Positions 37,081 through 45,436 of a stretch of 64,000 bases of DNA are shown in pieces. Source of the DNA: WRAI01 sp031549605. Lineage in GTDB: Bacteria > Bacillota > Clostridia > Oscillospirales > UBA929. Numbering within the stretch: position 1 is the first letter of the stretch; the number at the start of each line of letters is the position of its first letter. Below the pieces are notes generated by a model. It searched no databases. It had not been told where the DNA came from and saw only the letters and a program-made list of their open reading frames with translations. Made by a program: the position numbers and the translations under genes. The stretch lies in NCBI GenBank assembly GCA_031549605.1, contig JAVBPM010000002.1, forward strand, positions 1 through 64,000. The letters run 5' to 3'.

Positions 37081-38170
37081 GGGCTGGCGACGTCGGCTGA
37101 CACTGGCGGCGATGTTGCTGGTGTGTACAGCGTTGCCGTGGCTGATTGCCACCGGCTCGCCGCAGACGGTGCTGACCTTTTTCCGGCCTGTCGGACGTTT
37201 TCTCTCGCGCATTTTGGCTATACTTTGTTCTGTAGTGCCCTTTTCGCTCTACGAATGGGTCGTTGTCGCCGCCGCGCTGCTGGGGTTGTTTCTGCTGGTG
37301 CGGCTGATTGTGCGGCTTGTCCGCCGCGACGACAAGCTACACCTGCTGCTCAACGCCATGGCCGGCCTGCTGGTGACAGCGCTGTCACTGGCCTGTGCCT
37401 TTACCTGGCTGTGGGGTCTCAACTATGTCGCGCCGCCACTGGCGCAGACGCTGGGACTACACGTCGAAACGCCCGACAGCGTGCTACTCAAGCGCGTGAC
37501 GCTCGATTTGGCGGAAAAGGCGGCGGCGCTCGCGCCGCAGGTAACGCGCGCCGAGCATGGCGTCATGGTTGACCGCGGCCTGTCGATCTACGGCGCTCAA
37601 GCGCTGCGCGCCTACGATGTGCTGGCACAAACCGACGACCGTTACGCCAACGCCACGCCGTCAATCAAGCGCGTCACCGGCTGGTGGCTGATGTCGTCAA
37701 TGGGCATCTCGGGTATGTATTTTCCCTTTACGGGTGAGTGCAACGTCAATCCCGACTGCCCGGCGTCGTCACTGCCATTTACCGCCTGCCACGAGATAGC
37801 CCACCGGCTGGGCTTTGCGCCGGAAAACGAGGCCAACTACATCGCCTATCTCGCCAGCACCCACGCGCCCGACGTCGACACGCGCTACAGCGGCTATCTG
37901 GAGTCGATGTTTTACTGTTACAACAAGCTGTCGGACGACGACCGCGCCGAGGTGTGCGCGCGGCTCAACGATGAGGTTTTTGCCGATTGGGGCGCGCAGT
38001 CGGCACATTACGACAAGTACAACAGCAAACTGCGCGAAATCAGCACGCAAATCAACGACAGCTATCTGCAGGCGGTGGGTCAACCGCAGGGCGTGCAGAG
38101 CTATGGCATGGTTGTCGAGCTGATTATGGCCGACTACATCAAATACAACCGCTTCGGAGGTGCGCCATGA
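37049..38170 (+). CDS. DUF3810 membrane protein with HExxH zinc-protease motif
   Basis: 373 residues. Three membrane helices lie in the first 130 residues (about 18-37, 55-85, 98-118), followed by an outside domain. That domain has CHEIAHRLGF (HExxH) and a downstream Glu-rich helix (ENEANYIAYLA), the layout of a gluzincin metallopeptidase, plus Cys residues in GECNVNPDCPAS. This is DUF3810, a family of presumed membrane metalloproteases without a known substrate. The ATG at 37049 has GGAG about 10 bases upstream and overlaps hisF; an ATG nine bases in is an alternative. Its stop overlaps the next gene. Confidence 0.9.
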   Translation: MGSMFAAIWRKGWRRRLTLAAMLLVCTALPWLIATGSPQTVLTFFRPVGRFLSRILAILCSVVPFSLYEWVVVAAALLGLFLLVRLIVRLVRRDDKLHLLLNAMAGLLVTALSLACAFTWLWGLNYVAPPLAQTLGLHVETPDSVLLKRVTLDLAEKAAALAPQVTRAEHGVMVDRGLSIYGAQALRAYDVLAQTDDRYANATPSIKRVTGWWLMSSMGISGMYFPFTGECNVNPDCPASSLPFTACHEIAHRLGFAPENEANYIAYLASTHAPDVDTRYSGYLESMFYCYNKLSDDDRAEVCARLNDEVFADWGAQSAHYDKYNSKLREISTQINDSYLQAVGQPQGVQSYGMVVELIMADYIKYNRFGGAP

Positions 38171-38967
38171 GAAAAGCCTTTAACCGTTTCTGTTACAAAT
38201 ACGAGCGCTACGGCATTGCCAACCTGATGACCTATGTCGCCGGCGGCTATGTCATTGCGTTTCTCTTTATGCTGGCCAAGCCGGAGCTGTATGCCTCGCT
38301 GATTTTCTACTGGCCGGCCGTAGCCGACGGCGAGGTGTGGCGCGTTGTCACGTTTTTGCTCTGTCCGCCCACCGACAGCGTGTTTTTCATTCTCTTTGCC
38401 GCGCTGTTCACTGCCTACATCGGTCGCTCGCTGGAGCAGGCATGGGGCAAGATGAAGCTGACGGTGTACTACTTCTCGGGCGCGTTATTGTCGCTCGTCG
38501 CCGCCACCATCTTTGGCTTTCCCATGGACGGCACGTATCTCAACTTCTCGCTCTTCTTTGCCTTTGCCACGCTCTTCCCCGACGAGCAAATTCAGATTTA
38601 CTTTATTCTGCCGATTAAGGTCAAGTACCTCGCCATATTTCAAGCCGTTGTCTTTGCCATTCAGGTCTACCGGCTGCCGGGCTGGTATCGGTTGGCACCG
38701 GTGGTCGCCGTGGCCAACTACCTCATTTTCTTCTGGCCCGACCTGCTGGCCATTTTGCGCCGCAAGCCGTTGCAGCAGTTTAAGCGCCGCGCGCAGTACC
38801 ATGGGCAGGTCAGCCGCGCTAAGCGCGCGAAGGACTACACCCACAAGTGCGCCGTCTGCGGACTGACCGACGTCGACGACCCCGACATGGAGTTCCGCTA
38901 CTGCTCGCTGTGCAAGGATGTGCCCTGCTATTGCTCCAAGCACCTGTTCGGCCACAAACACACCTAA
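38167..38967 (+). CDS. Rhomboid-like membrane protein lacking the catalytic serine, with C-terminal zinc-ribbon
   Basis: 266 residues with about six membrane helices. The order resembles rhomboids (AALFTAYIGRSLEQAWGKMK fits the GRxLExxxG motif), but the GxSG active-site loop is replaced around GTYLNFSLFFAFA, so protease activity is unlikely. After the helices a basic linker leads to a Cys/His-rich tail (CAVCGLTD...CSLCKDVPCYCSKH) that probably binds zinc. It is co-translated with the DUF3810 protease-like gene (ATGA overlap). A derlin-like, substrate-handling role is possible but unproven. Confidence 0.8.
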   Translation: MRKAFNRFCYKYERYGIANLMTYVAGGYVIAFLFMLAKPELYASLIFYWPAVADGEVWRVVTFLLCPPTDSVFFILFAALFTAYIGRSLEQAWGKMKLTVYYFSGALLSLVAATIFGFPMDGTYLNFSLFFAFATLFPDEQIQIYFILPIKVKYLAIFQAVVFAIQVYRLPGWYRLAPVVAVANYLIFFWPDLLAILRRKPLQQFKRRAQYHGQVSRAKRAKDYTHKCAVCGLTDVDDPDMEFRYCSLCKDVPCYCSKHLFGHKHT

Positions 38968-38969
38968 TT

Positions 38970-39000
38970 AAAAAACGTGGCCGCAGCGCCACGTTTTTTT
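38970..39000. terminator. Bidirectional intrinsic terminator
   Basis: AAAAAACGTGGC pairs with GCCACGTTTTTTT across a short loop. A-run and T-run on both sides let it serve the plus operon ending at 38967 and the minus genes ending at 38999. Confidence 0.88.
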
Positions 39001-39295
39001 ATAAGCCACCCATCACCAGCAAAACAAGTGTCAACACCAGCTCTAAGTCGCCGCCCTCCAGCACGAGAAAGAGAATTATGGCCAACAGCAGCAGATCACT
39101 GATGTCCAGATTGCGAAAGAGCGAGGACAGACCGCCACCTGTACCGCCACGCGGCGTATGGTCGGCGGTCGGCACGACCGGCGCCGCCGCCGCCGGTGCT
39201 ACCGGCGGCGTTTTGGCAAAGCCGGGCAATGGCGGACGGGCGGGCGGGTCCTCATCCTCCCACAGACCGCCCGACCGCATATAACGACTGTACAC
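38999..39295 (-). CDS. Proline/alanine-rich small membrane protein, unknown
   Basis: 98 residues. The first 60 residues are rich in Pro, Ala and Gly. The last 35 (LDISDLLLLAIILFLVLEGGDLELVLTLVLL, shown only in part by position 66-96) are two short hydrophobic stretches split by acidic EGGD. It begins with MYSRYMRSGG, a motif also seen in small Clostridial proteins near sporulation genes as far as I recall. No function can be assigned. It is the last of three small genes on this strand, 4 bases after its neighbour. Confidence 0.55.
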   Translation of the reverse strand: MYSRYMRSGGLWEDEDPPARPPLPGFAKTPPVAPAAAAPVVPTADHTPRGGTGGGLSSLFRNLDISDLLLLAIILFLVLEGGDLELVLTLVLLVMGGL

Positions 39296-39299
39296 AGGC

Positions 39300-39707
39300 T
39301 CACCTCCCGCCGCCCAACGTTTCTAAGGCGATACGCGCCGTGTGGGCCAGCTTGACTAAGTTAACCGCTTGATCCATCTTGCTGCGCCGCTCCTCGCGCA
39401 TATAGGGTTTTAATGCGTGCAGCAGCCGGACACGCTCGTCGTCGGGCCGGTTGTATTCGCCGATGATGCGCGACAGGCTGTTGAGCATCTTGGGGTCTAT
39501 GCTGCTCATCATTTTGATTAAATCGCCGGTATCGCTGCCGGACAGGGCATTGACGACCGCCGGCAGCGTGCTGCCGTGTGACGACGCCGGCTCGGCGGCC
39601 GGCGCTGCACTTTGCCCACCAGACAGGCTCTTGGCCATGGTCATGACCTTTTCCATGCTGGCCGGGTCGTTGAGCAGCGCCGACAGCTTGCTCTCCATGC
39701 CCTCCAT
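39300..39707 (-). CDS. Small helical protein, unknown
   Basis: 135 residues, mostly alpha-helical. A low-complexity Ala/Pro/Ser stretch lies at about 30-47. Its C-terminal half (LLHALKPYMREERRSKMDQA, then VNLVKLAHTARIALE) is amphipathic. No Cys, no membrane helix and no known motif. Its ATG overlaps the TGA of the upstream gene. The pair with the 88-residue protein upstream probably forms one functional unit; the function is unknown. Confidence 0.65.
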   Translation of the reverse strand: MEGMESKLSALLNDPASMEKVMTMAKSLSGGQSAAPAAEPASSHGSTLPAVVNALSGSDTGDLIKMMSSIDPKMLNSLSRIIGEYNRPDDERVRLLHALKPYMREERRSKMDQAVNLVKLAHTARIALETLGGGR

Positions 39708-39973
39708 CAGACGCCCTCGGTGGCTTTCCTAACCTGTTCCATCAACTGCTTGCCCTGATCGCTGGCCATCATGTTTTGCAACAGCGCCGACATCGCCTGC
39801 GCGTCACCCTGCATGGCCTTGGTCGCCTCGGGCCTGTGCTTAAAGCCCTCCAAACTGCGCTGGTTCTCGGGCGTGTTGAGCTTGCCTAATATCGACTCGA
39901 GATTGGCCGCCGCCTTGGCGCCCTTAGGGTTTTGGGCCAACATCTGCTGAAGTTTCTTTTCCCGCTCGGTCAT
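39707..39973 (-). CDS. Small helical protein, unknown
   Basis: 88 residues, highly charged and helical (MTEREKKLQQMLAQNPKGAK...QGKQLMEQVRKATEGV by ends). It is soluble by composition. The ATG follows GGAGGCG. It is the first of three small co-oriented genes and diverges from the phosphoesterase gene. I do not recognise it. Confidence 0.65.
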   Translation of the reverse strand: MTEREKKLQQMLAQNPKGAKAAANLESILGKLNTPENQRSLEGFKHRPEATKAMQGDAQAMSALLQNMMASDQGKQLMEQVRKATEGV

Positions 39974-40035
39974 ATCCGACGCCTCCTCTACATAGTCCTC
40001 ACACTATCATATTCACCAACAGGGAAGTGATAACC

Positions 40036-40506
40036 TTGTCCGCACTTATTTTTTCCGACAGCCATGGCAGCCTGTCGGGTATGTGCGCCGCCATCGAGCG
40101 CCACACACCTGACACCGTCCTGCATCTGGGCGATTGCGCGCGCGACGCCGAGCGGCTGGCCGACTACTATCCGACGCTGACCATCCACAGCGTCAGCGGC
40201 AACTGCGACTTTGTGACCACCACGCCCGACGCGCGCGTCATTGTCTACCATGGTCACAAGCTGCTGCTTACCCACGGGCACCGACACGGCGTCAAGCGCA
40301 GCCTGAGGCTGCTGGCCGAGGCGGCGGCGGTTTGCCACTGCGAGTGGGCGTTTTTCGGCCATACACACATCGCCCACCGCAGCGCCATTAACGGCGTCAC
40401 GCTGTGTAACCCCGGCAGCATCGCTGTTCCGCGTTCCGGCCCATGCAGCTACGGACAACTCGACGACTATGACGGCGCGCTCGATTTTATCGTATTACCT
40501 TTGTAG
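40036..40506 (+). CDS. YfcE/MJ0936-type metallophosphoesterase
   Basis: 156 residues. The calcineurin-like metal motifs are in order: FSDSHGS, LGDCARDA, SGNCDF, THGHRH and FGHTHIAH. These proteins hydrolyse phosphodiesters; the substrate is unknown. I chose the TTG at 40036, 5 bases after GGGAAGTGA; a GTG at 40027 is an alternative but lies inside that site. It stands alone between the divergent small genes and the SLH protein gene. Confidence 0.92.
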   Translation: MSALIFSDSHGSLSGMCAAIERHTPDTVLHLGDCARDAERLADYYPTLTIHSVSGNCDFVTTTPDARVIVYHGHKLLLTHGHRHGVKRSLRLLAEAAAVCHCEWAFFGHTHIAHRSAINGVTLCNPGSIAVPRSGPCSYGQLDDYDGALDFIVLPL

Positions 40507-40510
40507 TAGC

Positions 40511-40539
40511 TTGCACCTTTTGTAAATGTAGTGTATACT
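40511..40539 (+). promoter_or_regulatory. Promoter of the CAP/MBG/SLH protein gene
   Basis: -35 TTGCAC (40511-40516), 17-base spacer, -10 TATACT (40534-40539), directly after the phosphoesterase stop. Confidence 0.78.
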
Positions 40540-40570
40540 AACTGCATTCTGTTGAAAAAGGCGGTTTGTT

Positions 40571-43500
40571 ATGAAAAAGAGGCACTTATCTCTCTTGCTG
40601 GCCATGACGCTGGTTGTGGCACTGTTTGCGCAAAGCGGCGCAGCACTCGAACCAAGCGCCGTCGTACGCCCCGTATTTACAGGCGCTACAATGCCCATTG
40701 AGCGCGGTCATACCATTGAGGACATTGTGGCGATGGCCGAGGCGCATCCGCACACCGGCTTTTCGCGCTACATCACCACGCGCTACGCCACAACGCCCAG
40801 TTTTACGGTGCCTTACGCCGCCGGGTCACTGAACACCGACGACCTGGATGACGCCAAGAACGCCATTATTATGTGCCGATACCTCGCCGGTGTGCCGTAC
40901 GACAATGTCACACTGCCCAGCGAGCTCAACGATATAGCGCAACACGGCGCCGTTTTGCTGGCCGCCAGCAACCAGTTTGCACACGAGCCCACCAAGCCGG
41001 CCGATATGCCCGAAGCGTTTTTCGACAAGGGCTTTATCGGTTGCAGCAATGCCAACATCAATGCAGGCCGCACCAATATTTCCAACGTCGTCATTGGGCT
41101 GATGGCCGACGCCGGTGCAAACAACATTGAACGAGCGGGTCACAGGCGTTGGGTCTTGAAACCTTACAGCCAGGCCTTCGGTCTCGGATTTGCCCAGAAC
41201 ACCAGTGGCTCGATTTTGTATCAGGGCGCCCGCACCAATATGCACGTTTTTGATAACTCCTCGGCCATGTATACCACCCAGGCCGACACCTACATTGCCT
41301 GGCCAAGCGCCGGCGCTTTTCCCATTCAATACTTTGCCTTTGAACACGGCATGACCAGCGCACCCGCCTACCCTTGGTCGATTAACCTCGGCGCAGCATA
41401 CAGCGCGCCCGACAAAGCGCTTATGACGCTGACGCTGACGCGTGCCCGCGACGGCAAGGTATGGACCTTCGACAAAAACACGCCCAGCCTGGCTGGCGTC
41501 GATAGCGCACCCGGCATGCACTTTGCCTCAGATGACGGCGGCTACGGTATTAGGAAAGCCATCACCTTCCGACCCGACTTGGCGTCGCTGGGCGCTCTTG
41601 AGGACGGCGACACGTTTACCGTCAACATCACCGGCATCAAAACGGCGGCCGGCGCCGACACGACACTCACCTACACCATCAACTTCTTTGACTTGGAAGC
41701 GGCCATGACGCCCATTGTGCCGGTTACCTTTACCATTAGCGGCACGAGCAAGACCTACAACGGCGCGGCGCAGGGCGTAACAGTCACAGCCGATCCGGCC
41801 GGCGCGGAATACAGGGTGCTCTACAACGGTTCCACGACGCTGCCGAAAAACGCCGGCAGCTATGATGTGACTGTCGAGGCGACAGGCGAAGGCTTTACCG
41901 GCTCGCAGACAGCGACGCTGACCATCGCCAAAAAGTCACTGTCCGTTTCCGGACTCACGGTCAAGAACCGCGGCTACAGTGCCGGCGACGTTTCCGCCGA
42001 GGTCGACGCCAGCGCCTACACGCTGACCGGCAAGGTGGCGGGCGACGATGTGGCGCTCAACACGGCACTGCTGTCCGCCGTTTTCTCCACCGATCAACCG
42101 GGCGCCAGCGTGCCGGCCGTTATTTCCGGCCTTGCACTTACGGGCAGTGACAGGAACAACTACACACTGGCGAGCACGACAGTGAACACCACGGCGGCCA
42201 TTTATGCGTCCGTTGTGCCGGTCACCTTTACCGTTAGCGGCACGAGCAAAACCTACAACGGCGCGACGCAGGGCGTGTCCGTCTCCACAAGCCCGGCCGG
42301 CGCCGTTTATTCGGTGCGCTACAACGGCTCCACGACGCTGCCGAAAAACGCCGGCAGCTATGCCGTGGTTGTCGAGGCGACAGGAGAAGGCTTTACCGGC
42401 TCGCAGACAGCGACGCTGACTATCGCCAAAAAGACGTTGACCGTTTCCGGCCTCACAGTCAAGAACCGCGTCTACAGTGCCGGCGACGTCTCCGCCGAGG
42501 TCGACGCCAGCGCCTACACGCTGACCGGCAAGGTATCGGGCGACAATGTGGCGCTTAACACGGCGCTGCTTTCCGCCGTTTTCTCCACCGATCAACCGGG
42601 CGCCAACGTACCGGCCGTTATATCGGGTCTTGCCCTTACCGGCAGTGCCAGCGCAAACTACACGCTGGCGAGCACGACGGTGAACACCACGGCAGCCATT
42701 TATGCGTCCGTTGTGCCGGTTACCTTTACCATTAGCGGCACGAGCAAGACCTACAACGGCGCGACGCAGGGCGTAACAGTCACCTCCAGCCCGACCGGCG
42801 CCGCCTATACGGTACGCTACAACGGCTCCACGACGCTGCCAAAAAACGCCGGCAGCTATGCTGTGGTTGTCGAGGCGACTGGCGCAGGCTTTACCGGCTC
42901 GCAGACTGCGACACTGACCATCGCCAAGAAGTCACTGTCCGTTTCAGGCCTCAAGGTCAAGAGCCGTAATTACAAGGCCGGCTCCGTCGCCGCCGAGGTC
43001 GACGCCAGCGCCTATTCGCTGGTCGGCAAGGTATCGGGCGACAATGTGGCGCTTAACACGGCGCTGCTCACCGCCAAGTTCTCCACCGACCAACCGGGCA
43101 CCAGCGTGCCGGCCGTTATATCGGGCCTTGCCCTTACCGGCAGTGCCAGCGCCAACTACACGCTGGCGAGTACAACGGTAAACACCACGGCGGCCATTAC
43201 GATGCCTGCGTGGATCAACCCCTATACCGATGTTGCGAAGAGCGACTGGTTCTATAGCGCCGTTGCCTACGTCAGCCAGCGCGGTCTGATGTCGGGTATG
43301 GCGGGTGGCACCACCTTTGCGCCCATGGCTCCGTTGAGCCGCGCTATGGTCGCCACGGTGCTCTACCGCATGTCGGGCTCGCCGAGCGAGACCTACTCGG
43401 CTATCTTTACCGATGTGCCCAACGGCCAGTGGTACTCCAAGCCCATTACCTGGGCCTACCGGAACAACATTGTGGGCGGCAAGGGCAATGGTCTGTTTGG

Positions 43501-43771
43501 CACCAATGAGAACATTTCACGCGAACAGCTGGCCGCCATGATATACCGCTACGCCCAGTTCAGAAAAATTGACACCTCTGCCACCGTCAGTCTCACCGGA
43601 TATACCGACGCTAAAGCGATTAGCTCCTATGCCGTCACGCCCATGCGCTGGGCCGTGGCAGTGGGAATCATCAGCGGCAAGACGAAAACAACACTCAATC
43701 CGAGCGGCTTTGCCAACCGCGCCGAATGCGCCACCATCCTCATGCGGTTTGACATACTTTTGAACTCATAA
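40571..43771 (+). CDS. S-layer-anchored surface protein: CAP-like domain, three MBG/YDG repeats, three SLH domains
   Basis: 1066 residues. Signal peptide 1-25 (MKKRHLSLLLAMTLVVALF...). Residues about 55-330 form a CAP/SCP-like domain (LNDIAQHGAVLLAASNQFAH; NIERAGHRRWVLKP). Residues about 383-877 are three nearly identical 166-residue repeats, each an MBG-type half (KTYNGA, LPKNAGSYDV or AV) and a YDG-type half (LTVKNRGYSAGDVSAEVDAS). The end (about 885-1066) has three SLH domains (WINPYTDVAKSDWFYSAVAY; FAPMAPLSRAMVATVLYRMS) for binding pyruvylated wall polymer. The repeats likely act as a stalk. It is the plus-strand neighbour of element copy B. Confidence 0.93.
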   Translation: MKKRHLSLLLAMTLVVALFAQSGAALEPSAVVRPVFTGATMPIERGHTIEDIVAMAEAHPHTGFSRYITTRYATTPSFTVPYAAGSLNTDDLDDAKNAIIMCRYLAGVPYDNVTLPSELNDIAQHGAVLLAASNQFAHEPTKPADMPEAFFDKGFIGCSNANINAGRTNISNVVIGLMADAGANNIERAGHRRWVLKPYSQAFGLGFAQNTSGSILYQGARTNMHVFDNSSAMYTTQADTYIAWPSAGAFPIQYFAFEHGMTSAPAYPWSINLGAAYSAPDKALMTLTLTRARDGKVWTFDKNTPSLAGVDSAPGMHFASDDGGYGIRKAITFRPDLASLGALEDGDTFTVNITGIKTAAGADTTLTYTINFFDLEAAMTPIVPVTFTISGTSKTYNGAAQGVTVTADPAGAEYRVLYNGSTTLPKNAGSYDVTVEATGEGFTGSQTATLTIAKKSLSVSGLTVKNRGYSAGDVSAEVDASAYTLTGKVAGDDVALNTALLSAVFSTDQPGASVPAVISGLALTGSDRNNYTLASTTVNTTAAIYASVVPVTFTVSGTSKTYNGATQGVSVSTSPAGAVYSVRYNGSTTLPKNAGSYAVVVEATGEGFTGSQTATLTIAKKTLTVSGLTVKNRVYSAGDVSAEVDASAYTLTGKVSGDNVALNTALLSAVFSTDQPGANVPAVISGLALTGSASANYTLASTTVNTTAAIYASVVPVTFTISGTSKTYNGATQGVTVTSSPTGAAYTVRYNGSTTLPKNAGSYAVVVEATGAGFTGSQTATLTIAKKSLSVSGLKVKSRNYKAGSVAAEVDASAYSLVGKVSGDNVALNTALLTAKFSTDQPGTSVPAVISGLALTGSASANYTLASTTVNTTAAITMPAWINPYTDVAKSDWFYSAVAYVSQRGLMSGMAGGTTFAPMAPLSRAMVATVLYRMSGSPSETYSAIFTDVPNGQWYSKPITWAYRNNIVGGKGNGLFGTNENISREQLAAMIYRYAQFRKIDTSATVSLTGYTDAKAISSYAVTPMRWAVAVGIISGKTKTTLNPSGFANRAECATILMRFDILLNS
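41717..43201 (+). repeat. Tandem 498-bp coding repeat, three units
   Basis: Units start at 41717, 42215 and 42713, with exactly 498 bases between starts. They encode the MBG/YDG modules of the SLH protein. Long identical stretches between units make slippage or recombination, and thus length variation, likely. Confidence 0.92.
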
Positions 43772-43779
43772 GACACAAC

Positions 43780-43809
43780 AAAATGCCGGCCCATTCGGGC
43801 CGGCATTTT
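43780..43809. terminator. Left flanking terminator of element copy B
   Basis: A 13-bp stem AAAATGCCGGCCC/GGGCCGGCATTTT with loop ATTC and a further T, 9 bases after the SLH gene stop. A near copy lies at 44060-44089. Confidence 0.85.
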
Positions 43810-43810
43810 T

Positions 43811-44058
43811 CAGCGTGTCAAAAAACTTGTTATTGGCACGCTGACAGACTGACAAAGAAGTGCGCAGGCAAAAAACACTGTCCGTCGGCGTACGATGGTA
43901 CGCCAGGACAGCGTTTATGCAGCAAGTAAACCTTTGTGGCGCAGCGACTTTGTCGATGCGCCACAAATCATTAGGGGCAACTCAAAACGCAGCCTTACGT
44001 CGCCGTTTTCTCTTTTTTCTGACACCGGTTTTACGGTGCGCTCTTTTTTGACAGTCTG
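43811..44058 (-). mobile_element. MITE-like structured element, copy B (248 bp, inverted)
   Basis: The same element as copies A and C but in the opposite orientation: it opens with CAGCGTGTCAAAAAA and closes with TTTTTTGACAGTCTG. The compound stem is kept, with a G-U pair replacing one G-C, and the long stem (arms of TTGTGGCGCA...) is the most perfectly paired of the three. It lies between the convergent SLH gene and the 44103 gene and is bracketed by duplicated terminators. Confidence 0.85.
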
Positions 44059-44059
44059 C

Positions 44060-44089
44060 AAAATGCCGACCCAAACGGGTCGGCATTTT
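44060..44089. terminator. Right flanking terminator of element copy B
   Basis: A 13-bp stem AAAATGCCGACCC/GGGTCGGCATTTT with loop AAAC and a T-run. Compared with the left copy, one G-C pair has become A-T on both arms, a compensatory change. Confidence 0.85.
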
Positions 44090-44102
44090 TTGATGGATTG
44101 AA

Positions 44103-44543
44103 TTAGCCGAGGATGTCGGCAAACTGGCTGATGGCGTAGTCCTTGTCCTCGGTTTTGGCGATGGCCTGACAGGCCTGTAGACCCAGGGTCTTGTTCTCGG
44201 CCGCCTTGTCGGCGTCGCCCAGCACGGCGTAGGCGCGTGCCAGCGCTTCGTAGCCGAAGGCGAGGTCAAAGTCGCCGATGCCGTTCTGCTGAATGGTATC
44301 CATCGACGTCTTGGCAAACAGCAACGCCGGAGCGCCCATGCCGAGCAGTGCGTAGACGTGGGACACCTGCCACTCGCCACGTGCCAGATTGACCGGCTGG
44401 CAGCCCTCGACCTGCGACCACAGGTAGTACGAGGCGTGCGCGCTGTGCAGCATTTGGGCGTCGTCGGCCAACGTGCGATCGGCCTTGTCAATCAGGTCCC
44501 ATGTGCCGTTAAACAGCGCAATGGCTGTTTTTTTGACGTCCAT
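44103..44543 (-). CDS. TPR-like helical protein, unknown
   Basis: 146 residues, all-helical with two TPR-like pairs (GEWQVSHVYALLGMGAPALL; FGYEALARAYAVLGDADKAA). Possible scaffold or adaptor. Its ATG overlaps the stop of the SPFH gene by one base, so it is coupled to the SPFH/NfeD pair. No enzymatic motif is seen and the exact family is not recognised. Confidence 0.75.
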   Translation of the reverse strand: MDVKKTAIALFNGTWDLIDKADRTLADDAQMLHSAHASYYLWSQVEGCQPVNLARGEWQVSHVYALLGMGAPALLFAKTSMDTIQQNGIGDFDLAFGYEALARAYAVLGDADKAAENKTLGLQACQAIAKTEDKDYAISQFADILG

Positions 44544-45424
44544 TATTTAACGACCTCTTTCAACGAAGCAGCCAAACCGGTGAGACTAGCAATGTCGGTG
44601 GGCACAATCAGCTTTGTCGCCTGGCCGTCGGCCACCTTGGCCAGCGCCTCAAGCGATTTTACCTTGATGACAGCCTCGTTGGGGTTGGCTTCATTGAGCA
44701 GCTTGATGGAGTCGGCCAGCGCGCGCTGCACCATTTCAATCGACTGCGCTTCGCCCTCAGCGGCCAGAATACGCGCCTGCTTGGCGGCGTCAGCACGCAG
44801 AATAGCCGACTGCTTTTCACCCTCGGCGACGAGAATTTTGCTCTGCTTTTCGCCCTCGGCTTGCAGAATGGCCTGACGGCGCTCACGCTCGGCTTTCATC
44901 TGCTTTTCCATGGCGTCCTGAATTTCGCGCGGCGGAATGATGCTCTTGAGCTCGACGCGGTTGACCTTGATGCCCCACGGATCGGTGGCTTCGTCGAGAA
45001 TAGCGCGCATTTTGGTATTGATGAGGTCGCGAGAGGTCAGCGTCTCGTCCAGCTCAAGGTCGCCAACGATGTTACGCAGCGTCGTGGCGGTCAGCGTCTC
45101 AATGGCCGACATGGGGTGCTCAACGCCGTATGTATACAACTTGGGGTCGGTGATTTCAAAGTAAATTACAGTGTCAATCTGCATGGTGACATTGTCTTTG
45201 GTGATAACCGGCTGGGGCGGGAAGTCGACGACCTGCTCCTTGAGCGACACCTGCTTGGCCACGCGCTCAATAAACGGAATTTTGAAATGCAGGCCGACAT
45301 CCCACACCTTGTGGAACACGCCGAGACGCTCGATGACGTTGGCGCGCGCCTGCTGCACGATGCGGATGTTGGCCAGAATGACCACGACGACGAGTGCGAC
45401 GACTGCTAACAGAATGTACTCCAT
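44543..45424 (-). CDS. SPFH/Band 7 (stomatin-like, QmcA) membrane protein
   Basis: 293 residues: one N-terminal membrane helix (about 3-22), the Band 7 domain (ANVIERLGVFHKVWDVGLHF; VTKDNVTMQIDTVIYFEITD) and a long coiled coil (about 165-240, AERERRQAILQAEGEKQSKI). Such proteins form large membrane rings and organise membrane microdomains or proteases. It is encoded 12 bases after NfeD, its usual partner. Confidence 0.95.
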   Translation of the reverse strand: MEYILLAVVALVVVVILANIRIVQQARANVIERLGVFHKVWDVGLHFKIPFIERVAKQVSLKEQVVDFPPQPVITKDNVTMQIDTVIYFEITDPKLYTYGVEHPMSAIETLTATTLRNIVGDLELDETLTSRDLINTKMRAILDEATDPWGIKVNRVELKSIIPPREIQDAMEKQMKAERERRQAILQAEGEKQSKILVAEGEKQSAILRADAAKQARILAAEGEAQSIEMVQRALADSIKLLNEANPNEAVIKVKSLEALAKVADGQATKLIVPTDIASLTGLAASLKEVVK

Positions 45425-45436
45425 ACTTGACTCCTC

